A stretch of DNA of 64,000 nt from Saprospiraceae bacterium (GTDB taxonomy: Bacteria > Bacteroidota > Bacteroidia > Chitinophagales > Saprospiraceae), in assembly GCA_028285085.1 (NCBI GenBank), contig JANQQI010000109.1:62001-126000 (forward strand), written 5' to 3'. Both the position numbers and the translations under genes were made by a program. The notes beneath the pieces are model-generated. The model made no database searches, had not been told where the DNA came from, and saw nothing but the letters and a program-made list of their open reading frames with translations. Position 1 is the first letter of the stretch. Every line of letters starts with the position of its first letter. Below are positions 28,191 through 37,639 of this stretch, piece after piece.

Positions 28191-28856
28191 ATGATCCTTA
28201 AAATGAAAGCTCCTCAACTCATTATCTTTGATTGTGACGGCGTTTTAGTAGACAGCGAATCCCTTTCCTGCCGGGTTATCGCCGAAGAAATCACCGCACT
28301 GGGCTACCCCATGACGACCGATGAAGCGATCCATGAATTTGCGGGCGGCTCGATGCAGCGGGTGCGAGATTTTATCTTGCGACAAACCGGCAAACCGTCA
28401 CCACCCCACTTAGAAGAGACGTATCGGCAGCGGACTTACGCCTTGTTTCGGGATGAGCTGCAACCCATTGCGGGCATCGACAACGCACTTCGCCAAATCA
28501 ACACCCAAAGTTGCGTCGCTTCGAACGGCCCGCTAGAAAAGATTGTGCAAAACTTGCAGACCACTCGCCTAGCACATCATTTTGCACCGAACCACCTCTT
28601 CAGCGCTTACCAAATCAGAAAATGGAAACCCGATCCCAGCTTGTATTTACATGCTGCCAAGACAATGGGCATTGCCCCGGAGGCTTGTGTCGTCGTAGAA
28701 GATAGTGTCCACGGTGTGAAGGCAGCAGTAGCCGCCGGCATGCGGGTATTTGGTTATACAGGAACTAAGCCCGCTACCACTTTGGCCCAGGCCGGAGCGG
28801 TGACATTTAGCGAAATGCAAGCTCTTCCTGACTTACTGACTTTTGGCCCGGCGTAG
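28191..28856 (+). CDS. HAD-superfamily phosphatase (subfamily IA)
   Basis: A 221-residue phosphatase of the phosphoglycolate/beta-phosphoglucomutase-like HAD group. Motif I is IIFDCDGVLVDSE, a helical cap follows (about 20-85), then motif II SCVASNG, motif III Lys in RKWKPDPSLYLHAA and motif IV VVVEDSVHGVKAA. It should hydrolyse a small sugar phosphate or related metabolite. ATG codons at 28191 and 28203 are both possible starts; the second (MKAPQLI) is closer to the family. Its last 24 bases overlap the convergent TMEM220-like gene. Confidence 0.9.
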   Translation: MILKMKAPQLIIFDCDGVLVDSESLSCRVIAEEITALGYPMTTDEAIHEFAGGSMQRVRDFILRQTGKPSPPHLEETYRQRTYALFRDELQPIAGIDNALRQINTQSCVASNGPLEKIVQNLQTTRLAHHFAPNHLFSAYQIRKWKPDPSLYLHAAKTMGIAPEACVVVEDSVHGVKAAVAAGMRVFGYTGTKPATTLAQAGAVTFSEMQALPDLLTFGPA

Positions 28857-29198
28857 CTGGTAATATTGGAAAGCCAAAGCGGCCAGCGCAATCAAAAGTC
28901 CCAAAAATTCTCGGACTAATTCGATATAAGGCGATTCGGCCTTCATGCTACCAACAATCGTTGGCATGCCTTCTCTGATCCAGCTGATAAAGTCAGGCAA
29001 AAGCATTCCGAGCCAGAAGCCCGTACCAAACAATGCGATCAGCAAAGGAATATGATAATACCGACGTAAAGCGCCAAAAAAACAAAATACCGCGACAACG
29101 AGGTAAAAGGCGACCCAAAGCCAGGGATCGACATCATTGATTTGCACCAAAGCAAAAAGAACAAAAAGACCGGCTAAAATGAAGTTGGTAATTTTCAT
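28833..29198 (-). CDS. TMEM220-like membrane protein
   Basis: A 121-residue protein with three to four membrane helices and a FALVQINDVDPWLWVAFY segment, which matches the transmembrane family 220 (TMEM220) signature QxNDxDPxxW. Function of the family is unknown. It lies 53 bases downstream of the TonB receptor on the same strand and overlaps the 3' end of the HAD gene by 24 bases. Confidence 0.85.
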   Translation of the reverse strand: MKITNFILAGLFVLFALVQINDVDPWLWVAFYLVVAVFCFFGALRRYYHIPLLIALFGTGFWLGMLLPDFISWIREGMPTIVGSMKAESPYIELVREFLGLLIALAALAFQYYQLRRAKSQ

Positions 29199-29251
29199 GG
29201 TTTTGCTTTCAATGTGATTCTTAAAAAAAAACTTACCCAGAAAAGAAAAGA

Positions 29252-31627
29252 TCAGAACTCGGCCCGATAACTCAGTATCGGAATTAAACCCAATTGGTTT
29301 TTGACGACGACCTCTCCTTGCTCTGGATCGTAAAAAGTATAGGCGATATTCTCACGATTGGTGGCGTTTTGAATATCCAGCGCTAGCGTGCTACTATAAC
29401 GTGCTTTATTATTTTTCCAGTAAATCCGCAGATCGATTTTAAAATAATCGTCCAACTGTTCGCTAAAGGCTCGACTTTCATCAAAAACGGTCTGCCCTAA
29501 ATCTTGAGAACTCTCCAGATCAATAGGCGTCGCCCGAAAACCACCGTAGTAAGCCACACGGGCGTTAAGACCAAAGATCTTATCCTTCCCTTTTTTGTTC
29601 CAACGAAACTCCTTTCCGCCAGTCAAATTCATAATATAGTTACCATTAAAACGTGTATCGCGTTCTATACCATCTCCACCTTTATATTTGGACTCGTAGA
29701 CAGTCGCGTTGAAAGAGTAAAAGTAGTTGTTGGAAAAGAACCGCTGCAAGCTGACTTCCACACCGTAGTTTTGGCCGGTACCGTCATTGATTAAGGTATC
29801 AAGGAAAAAGACTTCATCGACGAGGTTCAAAGCAGAGAAGCTACTCTCCGGGTTATCCATAATCGGCACATCAAATAAACGCTGATAATAAACCTCCACG
29901 CCCAGACGGGTATTTTCTTTGATAAAATTAGAATAAGCTAAGACAAAATGGTGCGAACGGGTAAAGTCAAGATCGCGATTTGGCCTGATATCCAGCGCCG
30001 ATAGACCGAGGTATAACTGTGGTGATTGGAGCTGACTATGTAGTCCATAGGCCAAACTCAGATTTTGCTTAGAGGACAGGCGATAAGATACCGAAGCTCG
30101 AGGCTCAATAGCCTGTTTTGAGTTGAAGCTGAAATATTGGTAGTGCAAGCCGAGGTTGTAAGTCAGGCGTTGTCGATCAATACGCAAATTGGCGTAAGGC
30201 TCAAACAACCAGCCACCATCGGCTTCATTTTTGGTTTCTAATTGCCCAAAGCGTCGGCTGAATAAATCGTATTGATGCTCCGTAGCCATTAGCCCAATCT
30301 GCAAGTTCATCGTTTTGGGTAAGCGAATATTAAGTCGACTAGCGAGCGATAACTTGCGTTCCGTCCAATTGTCTTCATCTCCCGGGATTTCTTCAAAGTC
30401 ATCGCTGAGGAAAAGGTTCTCACGGAAATTATTGCGGGCAGAAAGTACCGCTGTCGTTTGTAAATCAACGTTTGAATTCAGCCAGATGAAATGATTGACA
30501 CCAACAATTCCAACTTCTGATTTGAATTCAATGTCTTGTCGATCTTTAGCCATTTCCCAAACGCCGGTATCGCGTTCGGCCGTGAAGATGTTTTCGCTTA
30601 AGCCGCCCATTCCAAAGATAGAAAAGGTACCCATCCGATTGGTTGGAATTCGGAAATTTACCGCCAAATCCTGAAAACGGATATCTTCATCACTTACTTC
30701 AACCCCTAAATCGGTCAACAATCCAATAGTTGAATAGCGATAATTCACCAAGAAAGATGAGCGATCATTTTTCTTCAGTGGTCCCTCCGCAGCGACATCG
30801 ATCCCCAGCAATCCAATCTGCGTCGTAAATTCATATTGCTCATTATTGCCGGGGCGTAGACTCATGTCCAGAATGCCCGACAGTGCATTACCATATTGCG
30901 CGGTGAAAGCACCGCTGTGGAAGTAAGAGTTGCCTAGCAACTGCGCACTCAAAATATTTACCCCGCCGGCATTTCGAGTTGGTCGATCACTAAAAGTCCC
31001 GGCATTGCTGAGGTGATTAGGATTAACAATTTCGACACCTTCCAAACGCCAAGACATGGCATCAGGATTATTCCCGCGAACGGCCATCCCATTGGCTTGG
31101 TCGTTATCATTAACCACTCCAGCATAGGTCGTTGCCAATCGGGCTGGATCGAAAAAAGTAGCCGGAAAACGAAGCGTTTCTTCGAGCGTGATCGTCTGCG
31201 TACTCACCGGGCTGGTGATTTGACGAAATCGTCCCGGTTTCACCAAAATAGTCGTCTCCAGATCATAAACCTGGGGTTCCAGCTGGATATCTAATACCAC
31301 CTCTTTCCCTGATTCTACCAGCAGGCTTGGAATCGCATAAGTTTGATAGCCTAGATAGCTCACTTCAAGGCGGTAATATCCCACCGGCGCTTCTAGCGAA
31401 AAAACACCTTGCTCATTCGTTGCCGTGAAAAGCGGCGGTTCAACATCTTTTAAAACGACGTTAGCGGCGGGCAAAGGCGTTCCGGTTGCTTCATCCAGTA
31501 CCGTTCCCCGAATTGTTTGGGTAGGACTCTGGGCAAAGACTAATTGGGTTAAAAACAAGAGCGGTAAGCAGAGAAGTTGATAAAACTTGATCTGCTTACC
31601 GCTAATTCTCTCTCGTTCTGATCGCAT
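29252..31627 (-). CDS. TonB-dependent receptor (sugar locus A side)
   Basis: A 791-residue outer-membrane receptor. After a signal peptide (ends LVFAQ) come a CarboxypepD-regulatory-like domain (about 35-120: GTVLDEATGTPLPAANVV, YRLEVSYLGYQTY), a plug (about 130-240: AVRGNNPDAMSWRLEGVEIVNP) and a barrel ending SYRAEF. It is shorter than SusC proteins and has no adjacent SusD. I use the ATG at 31627; the longer frame opens with TTG at 31651. It lies about 130 bases downstream of the sugar isomerase gene on the same strand, so it may import the sugars handled by that locus, but it may also have its own promoter. Confidence 0.9.
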   Translation of the reverse strand: MRSERERISGKQIKFYQLLCLPLLFLTQLVFAQSPTQTIRGTVLDEATGTPLPAANVVLKDVEPPLFTATNEQGVFSLEAPVGYYRLEVSYLGYQTYAIPSLLVESGKEVVLDIQLEPQVYDLETTILVKPGRFRQITSPVSTQTITLEETLRFPATFFDPARLATTYAGVVNDNDQANGMAVRGNNPDAMSWRLEGVEIVNPNHLSNAGTFSDRPTRNAGGVNILSAQLLGNSYFHSGAFTAQYGNALSGILDMSLRPGNNEQYEFTTQIGLLGIDVAAEGPLKKNDRSSFLVNYRYSTIGLLTDLGVEVSDEDIRFQDLAVNFRIPTNRMGTFSIFGMGGLSENIFTAERDTGVWEMAKDRQDIEFKSEVGIVGVNHFIWLNSNVDLQTTAVLSARNNFRENLFLSDDFEEIPGDEDNWTERKLSLASRLNIRLPKTMNLQIGLMATEHQYDLFSRRFGQLETKNEADGGWLFEPYANLRIDRQRLTYNLGLHYQYFSFNSKQAIEPRASVSYRLSSKQNLSLAYGLHSQLQSPQLYLGLSALDIRPNRDLDFTRSHHFVLAYSNFIKENTRLGVEVYYQRLFDVPIMDNPESSFSALNLVDEVFFLDTLINDGTGQNYGVEVSLQRFFSNNYFYSFNATVYESKYKGGDGIERDTRFNGNYIMNLTGGKEFRWNKKGKDKIFGLNARVAYYGGFRATPIDLESSQDLGQTVFDESRAFSEQLDDYFKIDLRIYWKNNKARYSSTLALDIQNATNRENIAYTFYDPEQGEVVVKNQLGLIPILSYRAEF

Positions 31628-31753
31628 AAGGTAAAGATTTTGGACGCTCAAGCCTAAGGCTTTAGTTTCAGTTTTAGCTTCTATTGTTAATAAGAGAAAC
31701 TATCAAACGCTTCCTTTATTTCACGCTAACTGTAATTTAAGCCATTGACCTTA

Positions 31754-31761
31754 CAAAGCTA
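31754..31761 (-). promoter_or_regulatory. Possible -7 element for the TonB receptor
   Basis: The minus strand reads TAGCTTTG, an exact TAnnTTTG match, at the very end of the sugar isomerase gene and about 125 bases upstream of the receptor ATG. No TTG at the -33 distance, so weak. Confidence 0.3.
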
Positions 31762-32811
31762 TATTCCAATAATCTTTTTATTAAATTTCTCGTCCGCTTT
31801 TCCTCCGGCAAAGTCGTCAAATGCCTTTTTTGTTACGTTAATAATGTGATCTTGAATGAAGGTGGCGCCTTCACGTGCACCTTGCTCTCCATCCTTGATA
31901 CAGCATTCCCATTCCAGCACAGCCCAGCCATCGAAATCGTATTGCGCCAGCTTGCTAAAGATGGTTTTAAAATCTACCTGCCCGTCTCCGAGGGAGCGGA
32001 AGCGACCGGGGCGATCAATCCATTCCTGATAGCCACCGTAAACGCCAGATCGGCCCGTAGGATTGAATTCAGCATCTTTGACGTGGAACATTTTAATGTG
32101 CTCGTGATAAAAATCGATGTATTGTAAATAATCGAGTTGCTGTAGCACAAAGTGACTCGGATCGTAGAGGATATGACAACGATTGTGGTTACCCGTGGCG
32201 GCTAAAAAACGTTCGAAGGTAACGCCATCGTGCAAGTCTTCACCGGGATGAATTTCGTAGCACAGGTCTACCCCCGCCGCATCGAAAGCATTAAGGATGG
32301 GGGTCCAGCGCTTGGCCAATTCCCGGAAGCCCGTTTCGACCAACCCCTGTGGCCGCTGGGGCCAGGGGTACATCGTATGCCAGATCAACGCTCCGGAGAA
32401 CGTCACGTGCGCCTTTAGTCCCAAATTAGCACTGGCTTTGGCGGCCCATTTGAGCTGCTGCACAGCCCAACGAGTCCGGGCCTTGGGATTGCCGTGCACC
32501 TCATCCGGCGCAAAAGTATCAAACATCAGATCGTAGGCCGGATGTACCGCCACCAATTGACCTTGCAAATGACTCGCTAATTCAGTGATTTCTAAACCAT
32601 ATTCAGCGACTTTACCTTTCAATTCATCGCAATAGGTCTTGCTCCGCGCCGCCTTTTTCAGATCAATTAAACTTGATTCCCAAGTTGGAATCTGGATACC
32701 AACGTATCCCATATCTGCCGCCCATTGGCACATGCCTTCTAAGGTGTTGTAGGGCGGTTCGCTATCCGCAAATTGTGCCAGAAAAATGGCTGGTCCTTTT
32801 ATCGTTTTCAT
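31759..32811 (-). CDS. Sugar phosphate isomerase/epimerase-like TIM barrel
   Basis: A 350-residue protein of the xylose-isomerase-like AP-endonuclease-2 TIM-barrel family. Segments such as MCQWAADMGYVGIQIPTW, CYEIHPGEDLHDG, HILYDPSHFVLQQLDYLQYI, HIKMFHVKDAEF and GWAVLEWECC provide the Glu, Asp, His and Glu metal ligands typical of these enzymes. It has no signal peptide, so it should act in the cytosol on an imported sugar or keto-sugar. It is the last gene of the seven-gene locus A, 25 bases after a Gfo/Idh/MocA gene. Related isomerases accompany DUF1080 and Gfo/Idh genes in known 3-keto-glycoside pathways. Confidence 0.88.
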   Translation of the reverse strand: MKTIKGPAIFLAQFADSEPPYNTLEGMCQWAADMGYVGIQIPTWESSLIDLKKAARSKTYCDELKGKVAEYGLEITELASHLQGQLVAVHPAYDLMFDTFAPDEVHGNPKARTRWAVQQLKWAAKASANLGLKAHVTFSGALIWHTMYPWPQRPQGLVETGFRELAKRWTPILNAFDAAGVDLCYEIHPGEDLHDGVTFERFLAATGNHNRCHILYDPSHFVLQQLDYLQYIDFYHEHIKMFHVKDAEFNPTGRSGVYGGYQEWIDRPGRFRSLGDGQVDFKTIFSKLAQYDFDGWAVLEWECCIKDGEQGAREGATFIQDHIINVTKKAFDDFAGGKADEKFNKKIIGI

Positions 32812-32836
32812 CTTTTCGTGTTATATAAATCTTTAT

Positions 32837-33988
32837 TTAGAACTTCATCCATTTTTGCTTGCTCTTGCCTGATTCAATGACCTTTTCAATAAAGCGCATG
32901 CCCCGCACCCCATCTTCGACAGATGGAAAATCCAGGTGTAAAGCCTTAGGTTTTTTACCGGCTAAATGAGCGCGAAGCGCTAAAGCAAAATTCCGATAGA
33001 TATTAGCGAAAGCTTCGAGATAGCCTTCGGGATGCCCCGCCGGAATACGCGTCGCATGTTGCGCTTCGGGGTATAATTTACCGACACCAGTGCGCATGAT
33101 TTCCATGGGCTTACTGAGCCACTTCACAATCAAAGAATTAGGCGATTGTTGTGCCCACTCCAGACCGGCTTTTTCGCCGTAAATACGAATGCGTAGGTTA
33201 TTTTCTTCTCCAGCGGCAATCTGTGTAGCAAATAGGATTCCCTTGGCACCGTTATCAAATTCGAGAAAGACATTCCCATCATCATCGAGCAGACGGCCCG
33301 GCACCATGATATTGATATCCGCACAAAGGCGCTTAATCTGCAGGCCAGTGATGTACTCGGCCAGATTCTCGGCGTGGGTACCAATGTCTCCCATCGCTCC
33401 CGCGATTCCCGAACGCTTGGGATCCGTCCGCCAAGAAGCTTGCTTTTGACCACTATCCTCAAGTTTGGTGGATAGCCACCCTTGTGGATATTCGACGACG
33501 ACCTTACGCACCTCTCCGATTTTTCCTTTTGCGATCATCATTCGGGCTTGTTTCACCATCGGATAGCCCGTATAGTTGTGCGTCAACGCAAACAATAATC
33601 CGGTGCGCTTTACTATACGTTGTAAATCCTTTGCTTCTTTCATGGTGAAAGCCAAAGGCTTATCGCAAACGACGTGGAAGCCATTTTGCAACGCCATTTT
33701 CGCGGGACCGTAGTGTAAATGGTTTGGCGTAACAATGGCAATGAAGTCCATACGCTCCCCTTCCGGTAGGGTCTTCTCCGTTTTAATCATCTCTTCGTAG
33801 CTGCCGTAGGAGCGCTCGGGAGGTAAAAAGAAATCCTGACCCGACAATTTTGACTTTTTAGGATCACTGCTAAACGCACCACATACCAATTCAATTTCAC
33901 CGTCTAAAGCAGCAGCCATCCGATGGACATGACCGATGAAGCCGCCACGGCCTCCACCGACCATTCCCATTCTCATTTTTCTACTCAT
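32837..33988 (-). CDS. Gfo/Idh/MocA oxidoreductase (cytosolic)
   Basis: A 383-residue NAD(P)-dependent oxidoreductase. The Rossmann motif MVGGGRGGFIGHVH is at the N-terminus. The characteristic (E/D)KP motif appears as VVCDKPLAF with its Lys, and MGDIGTHAENLAEYI carries the catalytic His region. The second domain has the usual open beta-sheet. No signal peptide. In family knowledge such enzymes oxidise or reduce a sugar hydroxyl, including C3 of hexosides. It sits 45 bases behind the DUF1080 gene and 25 bases before the isomerase gene in locus A. Confidence 0.92.
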   Translation of the reverse strand: MSRKMRMGMVGGGRGGFIGHVHRMAAALDGEIELVCGAFSSDPKKSKLSGQDFFLPPERSYGSYEEMIKTEKTLPEGERMDFIAIVTPNHLHYGPAKMALQNGFHVVCDKPLAFTMKEAKDLQRIVKRTGLLFALTHNYTGYPMVKQARMMIAKGKIGEVRKVVVEYPQGWLSTKLEDSGQKQASWRTDPKRSGIAGAMGDIGTHAENLAEYITGLQIKRLCADINIMVPGRLLDDDGNVFLEFDNGAKGILFATQIAAGEENNLRIRIYGEKAGLEWAQQSPNSLIVKWLSKPMEIMRTGVGKLYPEAQHATRIPAGHPEGYLEAFANIYRNFALALRAHLAGKKPKALHLDFPSVEDGVRGMRFIEKVIESGKSKQKWMKF

Positions 33989-34033
33989 ATCCTGTTTTTA
34001 TTTTGGTTTTGTATACGGATCATGATCCGTTCA

Positions 34034-34810
34034 TTACAATGTTTTAATTTTTATATTCCGAAACTTCACGGTATGCCCATGATCTTGTAGACCAATAGCT
34101 CCTTTCTTGGTGCGGCCATAACCGGGATAATCCTTGAACTTGCTGGCCGCTACGAGGGCATCCCATTCGGGTGTCCATAAATCATAGGCTACCACCTGAT
34201 GGCCGTTGAGCCAATGTTCAACGTGCCCTTTGTTGATCAGGATGCGTACTTCATTCCACTCTCCGACCGGCTTCGTATAATCCTCTGTAGCCGGGTGCAG
34301 GTCATAATTTGCCGCTGTGAAGTGCTGGTTGGTAATCCCCATTGTCGCATAAGTTGCATTATCGAGCACTTGATACTCCGGCGCATTATGCCAGATCGCT
34401 ACCCCATCCGCTTCCTTAACCATATAAAAGATGCCGCTATTAGCCGTATCCGTCACCTGAAAATCTAACTTCAATTCAAAATTTTCATAAGTCTCACGCG
34501 TGATGATGTCACCTCCAAAGCCTTCTTCTTCTGTCCCGGAATGCAGCACCATCAAATTACCGTCTTCGACGGCCCAGCCCTTGGTGGGAAATTCGTCGTG
34601 ATTATAGCCTCGCCATTGACTGGGGCTTTGTCCATCGAAGAGTAATTGCCAGCCTTCCGCTTGCTCCGCAGCGGTCAGGGTATTAGGCCCAGTAGGTTCT
34701 GGCGTGGTCGTCTCAGTGGTTGTGGTATCTTCCGTGGTTTCCTGATCAGCGGGCACCGCATCACAGGCCAAGAGGAAGATCAAGGCGAGAAGAGGGAAAT
34801 ATTTTTTCAT
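34034..34810 (-). CDS. DUF1080 (3-keto-glycoside hydrolase/lyase) lipoprotein
   Basis: A 258-residue lipoprotein (signal ending FLLAC, Cys16) with a Thr/Glu linker and one DUF1080 domain (about 45-258). Family marks are GWQLLFDGQSPSQWRGY, GDIITRETYENFELKLDF, NSGIFYMV, PEYQVLDNA, EVRILINKGHVEHWLNGH and GLQDHGHTVKFRNIKI. DUF1080 members hydrolyse or eliminate 3-keto-glycosides. Its beginning NTLTAAEQA and its end RNIKIK are nearly identical to those of the DUF1080 domain that closes the 1229-residue fusion upstream, so the two are duplicates. Located on the periplasmic or surface side of the membrane, between two Gfo/Idh/MocA genes. Confidence 0.92.
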   Translation of the reverse strand: MKKYFPLLALIFLLACDAVPADQETTEDTTTTETTTPEPTGPNTLTAAEQAEGWQLLFDGQSPSQWRGYNHDEFPTKGWAVEDGNLMVLHSGTEEEGFGGDIITRETYENFELKLDFQVTDTANSGIFYMVKEADGVAIWHNAPEYQVLDNATYATMGITNQHFTAANYDLHPATEDYTKPVGEWNEVRILINKGHVEHWLNGHQVVAYDLWTPEWDALVAASKFKDYPGYGRTKKGAIGLQDHGHTVKFRNIKIKTL

Positions 34811-34849
34811 TTTTGATCTTTTTGGAAATTAAAACTGAGCGTTTAAAGT

Positions 34850-36220
34850 CTATCCTTGTTTCATCTGCATCGCTACCGGATCCCAGTAAATGATTTTGTT
34901 ATCAAAGTAGCTATCGTTACACAATAAAGCCGGTGCGGCGGCACGATATCCGAAAATCGCATCTTCCATCACTGCACTGCTGGTACGCACGCCAGTAAAG
35001 AAATTGACAAAATGGTCGTAGTGAGCTCCTTTGTAACCTTGTTGTACGGAGTAACGTGCTTCTTTCGGCGGCAACATTTTCTTGCGCTCGCCAAAGAGTT
35101 TTTCTCTTTCGTTGGGCTTAATTTCCGAAATTGCTGCTAGTGGGTCACTCACCAAATTTTGCCGCAGAAAAACATCGTCCCAAGTGACATCCATAGCGCC
35201 TTCCGTTCCAACCAATCGTAAGTAAGTACTTCCAGATGTTCCATCTACGAAGTTGACACGCAATGATAAGTTAAAAGCCGAGTGGGCTTTGGTTTCGGGA
35301 TAATCAAACATGCCTAGTAGCACATCCGGTACTTCACGACCATCTTTCCAATACCGCAAACCTCCGGTGGCGATAATTTTCTCAGGCCCGATCGAGTCGA
35401 TGACATAGTGCAAGCTGGAAAAAAGGTGCACAAACAGATCACCAGATACGCCGGTGCCATAGTCCCGATAATTACGCCAGCGGAAGAATCTCAATGGATC
35501 CCAGTCCCGCTTATTAGTATTCGAGAGATAGCGTTCCCAGTCAACGGTCTTAGGCGAAGCATCTTTAGGTATCGGATACTGCCAAGCCCCCAACGGGGAA
35601 TTACGTGCCCAGAAGCCTTCGGCATATACTAACTGACCGATGGCGCCAGCTGCAAATAGTTCGCGTGCTTTTTCATTGCCCAGTGAGCTCATGCCCTGGC
35701 TTCCCACCTGAAAGGTTTTGCCCGTTTCTCTTTGAGCGTTGATCACATCGGGGCCTTCGCCGATACTGTGTACCATTGGCTTCTCGCAATACACGCCCTT
35801 GCCTTTGCGCATGGCATCAATCGAGATTTGACGGTGCCAGTGATCGGGCGTACCGATAATCACGGCGTCCACATCCGATCGATCCAACAGTTCTTGATAA
35901 TTACGGGTGGTAAAAATTTCTTTTCCCCAACGTTCTTTAGCCGCAGTCAGGCGACCATCATAGAGATCACAAACGGCGACAATTTTGACACCCGGCACTT
36001 TTAGTGCTGTGAGTGCATCTTCGACGCCCATCCAGCCGGCACCAATGAGGCCGATTTGAATATGATCGTTAGCTGAGAAATGTGGCTTTTCGCGTGCGCG
36101 TAGCCACTCTTGTTGAGGTCCAGCGGATAAAATCGCTGGTGCACTAGTTAAAAGCGTAGTACCCAGTGCTGCTTTTTTGATAAACTTCCGGCGACTATGC
36201 TTTGGCTTTTCGTTTCGCAT
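34850..36220 (-). CDS. Gfo/Idh/MocA oxidoreductase with Tat signal
   Basis: A 456-residue oxidoreductase with a twin-arginine signal (SRRKFIKKAALGTTLL, residues 9-24). That implies export already folded and with its nucleotide bound. The Rossmann region has IGLIGAGWMGVEDA, the lysine motif is VYCEKPMVHS, and the catalytic region is VSGDLFVHLFSSLHYV. Known Tat-exported relatives, such as glucose-fructose oxidoreductase, and the family found next to DUF1080 genes oxidise sugars in the periplasm with tightly held NAD(P). In locus A it could make the 3-keto-sugar substrate of the DUF1080 proteins. It lies 31 bases behind the MFS gene and 39 before the DUF1080 gene. Confidence 0.92.
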   Translation of the reverse strand: MRNEKPKHSRRKFIKKAALGTTLLTSAPAILSAGPQQEWLRAREKPHFSANDHIQIGLIGAGWMGVEDALTALKVPGVKIVAVCDLYDGRLTAAKERWGKEIFTTRNYQELLDRSDVDAVIIGTPDHWHRQISIDAMRKGKGVYCEKPMVHSIGEGPDVINAQRETGKTFQVGSQGMSSLGNEKARELFAAGAIGQLVYAEGFWARNSPLGAWQYPIPKDASPKTVDWERYLSNTNKRDWDPLRFFRWRNYRDYGTGVSGDLFVHLFSSLHYVIDSIGPEKIIATGGLRYWKDGREVPDVLLGMFDYPETKAHSAFNLSLRVNFVDGTSGSTYLRLVGTEGAMDVTWDDVFLRQNLVSDPLAAISEIKPNEREKLFGERKKMLPPKEARYSVQQGYKGAHYDHFVNFFTGVRTSSAVMEDAIFGYRAAAPALLCNDSYFDNKIIYWDPVAMQMKQG

Positions 36221-36251
36221 GATGGTTAGGGTTGAATTGGGAAAATGATAA

Positions 36252-37571
36252 TTAGAGCGTCTTTTTCTCTTTATTTCTCATGTACATATACAATCCGATA
36301 AATAAGACCGTTAGTATTGCTGGCAGAATAGACATGATGCGGATGGTCTGCTGAGCACCTGCCGTTTCGATAGATTCTCCCATCATTGGTAGGATCAATG
36401 AAGTCGCAACCATGCCGGCGCCGCCTAGGATGGATAAACCTAGCGCGCCGCTCTCAGGAATGTATTCCGCCACAAAACCTAACATCGTTGGCCAGAAGTA
36501 GCAAATACCAATCGCGAAGACCACTGCTGCAGCAAGGGTCATGGCAGGCCCGCTAGCCATACTCATCCAGTATAATCCGATAGTTGAAATAATCGCAGAT
36601 CCGAGCAGCACCCCTGAAGGGTTCAGTCGATGTACCAATGGTCCGGCAAAGTAGCGTCCTACGGCCATAATCCCCGTCACTACGACCAAGATGATCATTG
36701 GATTGACGCCATTATCTTCGAGTAGAGCGTTGATCCATTGGTTGGTACCTAGCTCGGTGGCAGCCGTCAAAAACATGCAGAAGAGCATAAACGGGAATAA
36801 TAGTCCCATTTTATTCACAATACGGCCTTCCACAAAGATCAACAACAGCACCGCCAAGATGCCAATTTGAGTATAAGTCGAGGTAAAATCCAACGCCCAT
36901 CCCTGGATGGATGCAATAAGAATCATACCCGTAATCAGCAAAATAATTGTGTAAGGCGCACTTACATTTTTCAACATATCCTTGTAAGAGACCCCGGAGC
37001 TTACTCGCTCCGTTTCGGGAATACTCTGTCCAAAGAAGAGGAAACCATATAGGGCCAGTGGGATAAATAGCAAGGATGACAACAACTGCCAACTCAAGTT
37101 CATCTGATCCATCAATACCCAAGCGAGTAAGCCACCTATGACGATTCCTCCGGGGAACCAAACGTGGAAGCGGTTGAGCATTTTCGTTTTATTCTTTGGA
37201 TAAAGCGTAGCGATCATGGGGTTGAGCGATGCTTCTACGGAACCATTACCAAGGCCAATAAAGATATTGGACAGGAATAGCATTTCAGCATCTCTGGCGG
37301 TGAGCAGCACACAAATCCCAACTAGGTGAAAGATAAAGGCTGCCCAAACCACAGTTTTCGTCTTGACAATATCGATAATCAAACCGCCCGCAAACATCGC
37401 CAGGGTAAAGCCCCAGAAGGCCGGCCCGAAAGCCCAGCCGATTTCTTCCTTTGTCAATCCATAACCACCGAATTCCGATTCGATTTTCGAGCGAATGGCG
37501 AAGGTCATTGATGTTACCAACAGCGCCAGGCAACTAGCGATAAAAAGTCTGTTGCGGTCAACCGATTTCAT
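36252..37571 (-). CDS. MFS sugar transporter
   Basis: A 439-residue inner-membrane protein with about twelve hydrophobic segments of the major facilitator superfamily. The charged loop between segments 2 and 3 is not the full GxxxD...RxGRR motif, and FIGLGNGSVEASLNPMIATLYP lies before segment 5. It resembles the FucP/nucleoside-sugar and the Bacteroidota inner-membrane MFS proteins placed in sugar operons. In locus A it likely carries the released sugar or keto-sugar into the cytosol for the second oxidoreductase and the isomerase. Gaps of 68 and 31 bases to the neighbours fit one transcript. Confidence 0.87.
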   Translation of the reverse strand: MKSVDRNRLFIASCLALLVTSMTFAIRSKIESEFGGYGLTKEEIGWAFGPAFWGFTLAMFAGGLIIDIVKTKTVVWAAFIFHLVGICVLLTARDAEMLFLSNIFIGLGNGSVEASLNPMIATLYPKNKTKMLNRFHVWFPGGIVIGGLLAWVLMDQMNLSWQLLSSLLFIPLALYGFLFFGQSIPETERVSSGVSYKDMLKNVSAPYTIILLITGMILIASIQGWALDFTSTYTQIGILAVLLLIFVEGRIVNKMGLLFPFMLFCMFLTAATELGTNQWINALLEDNGVNPMIILVVVTGIMAVGRYFAGPLVHRLNPSGVLLGSAIISTIGLYWMSMASGPAMTLAAAVVFAIGICYFWPTMLGFVAEYIPESGALGLSILGGAGMVATSLILPMMGESIETAGAQQTIRIMSILPAILTVLFIGLYMYMRNKEKKTL

Positions 37572-37639
37572 AGTTTAAAGAGGTTTTTCGTTTTGTAAAG
37601 TAATTTAGAAATGCTCTGCAACCAATTTAGCAATTTTTT

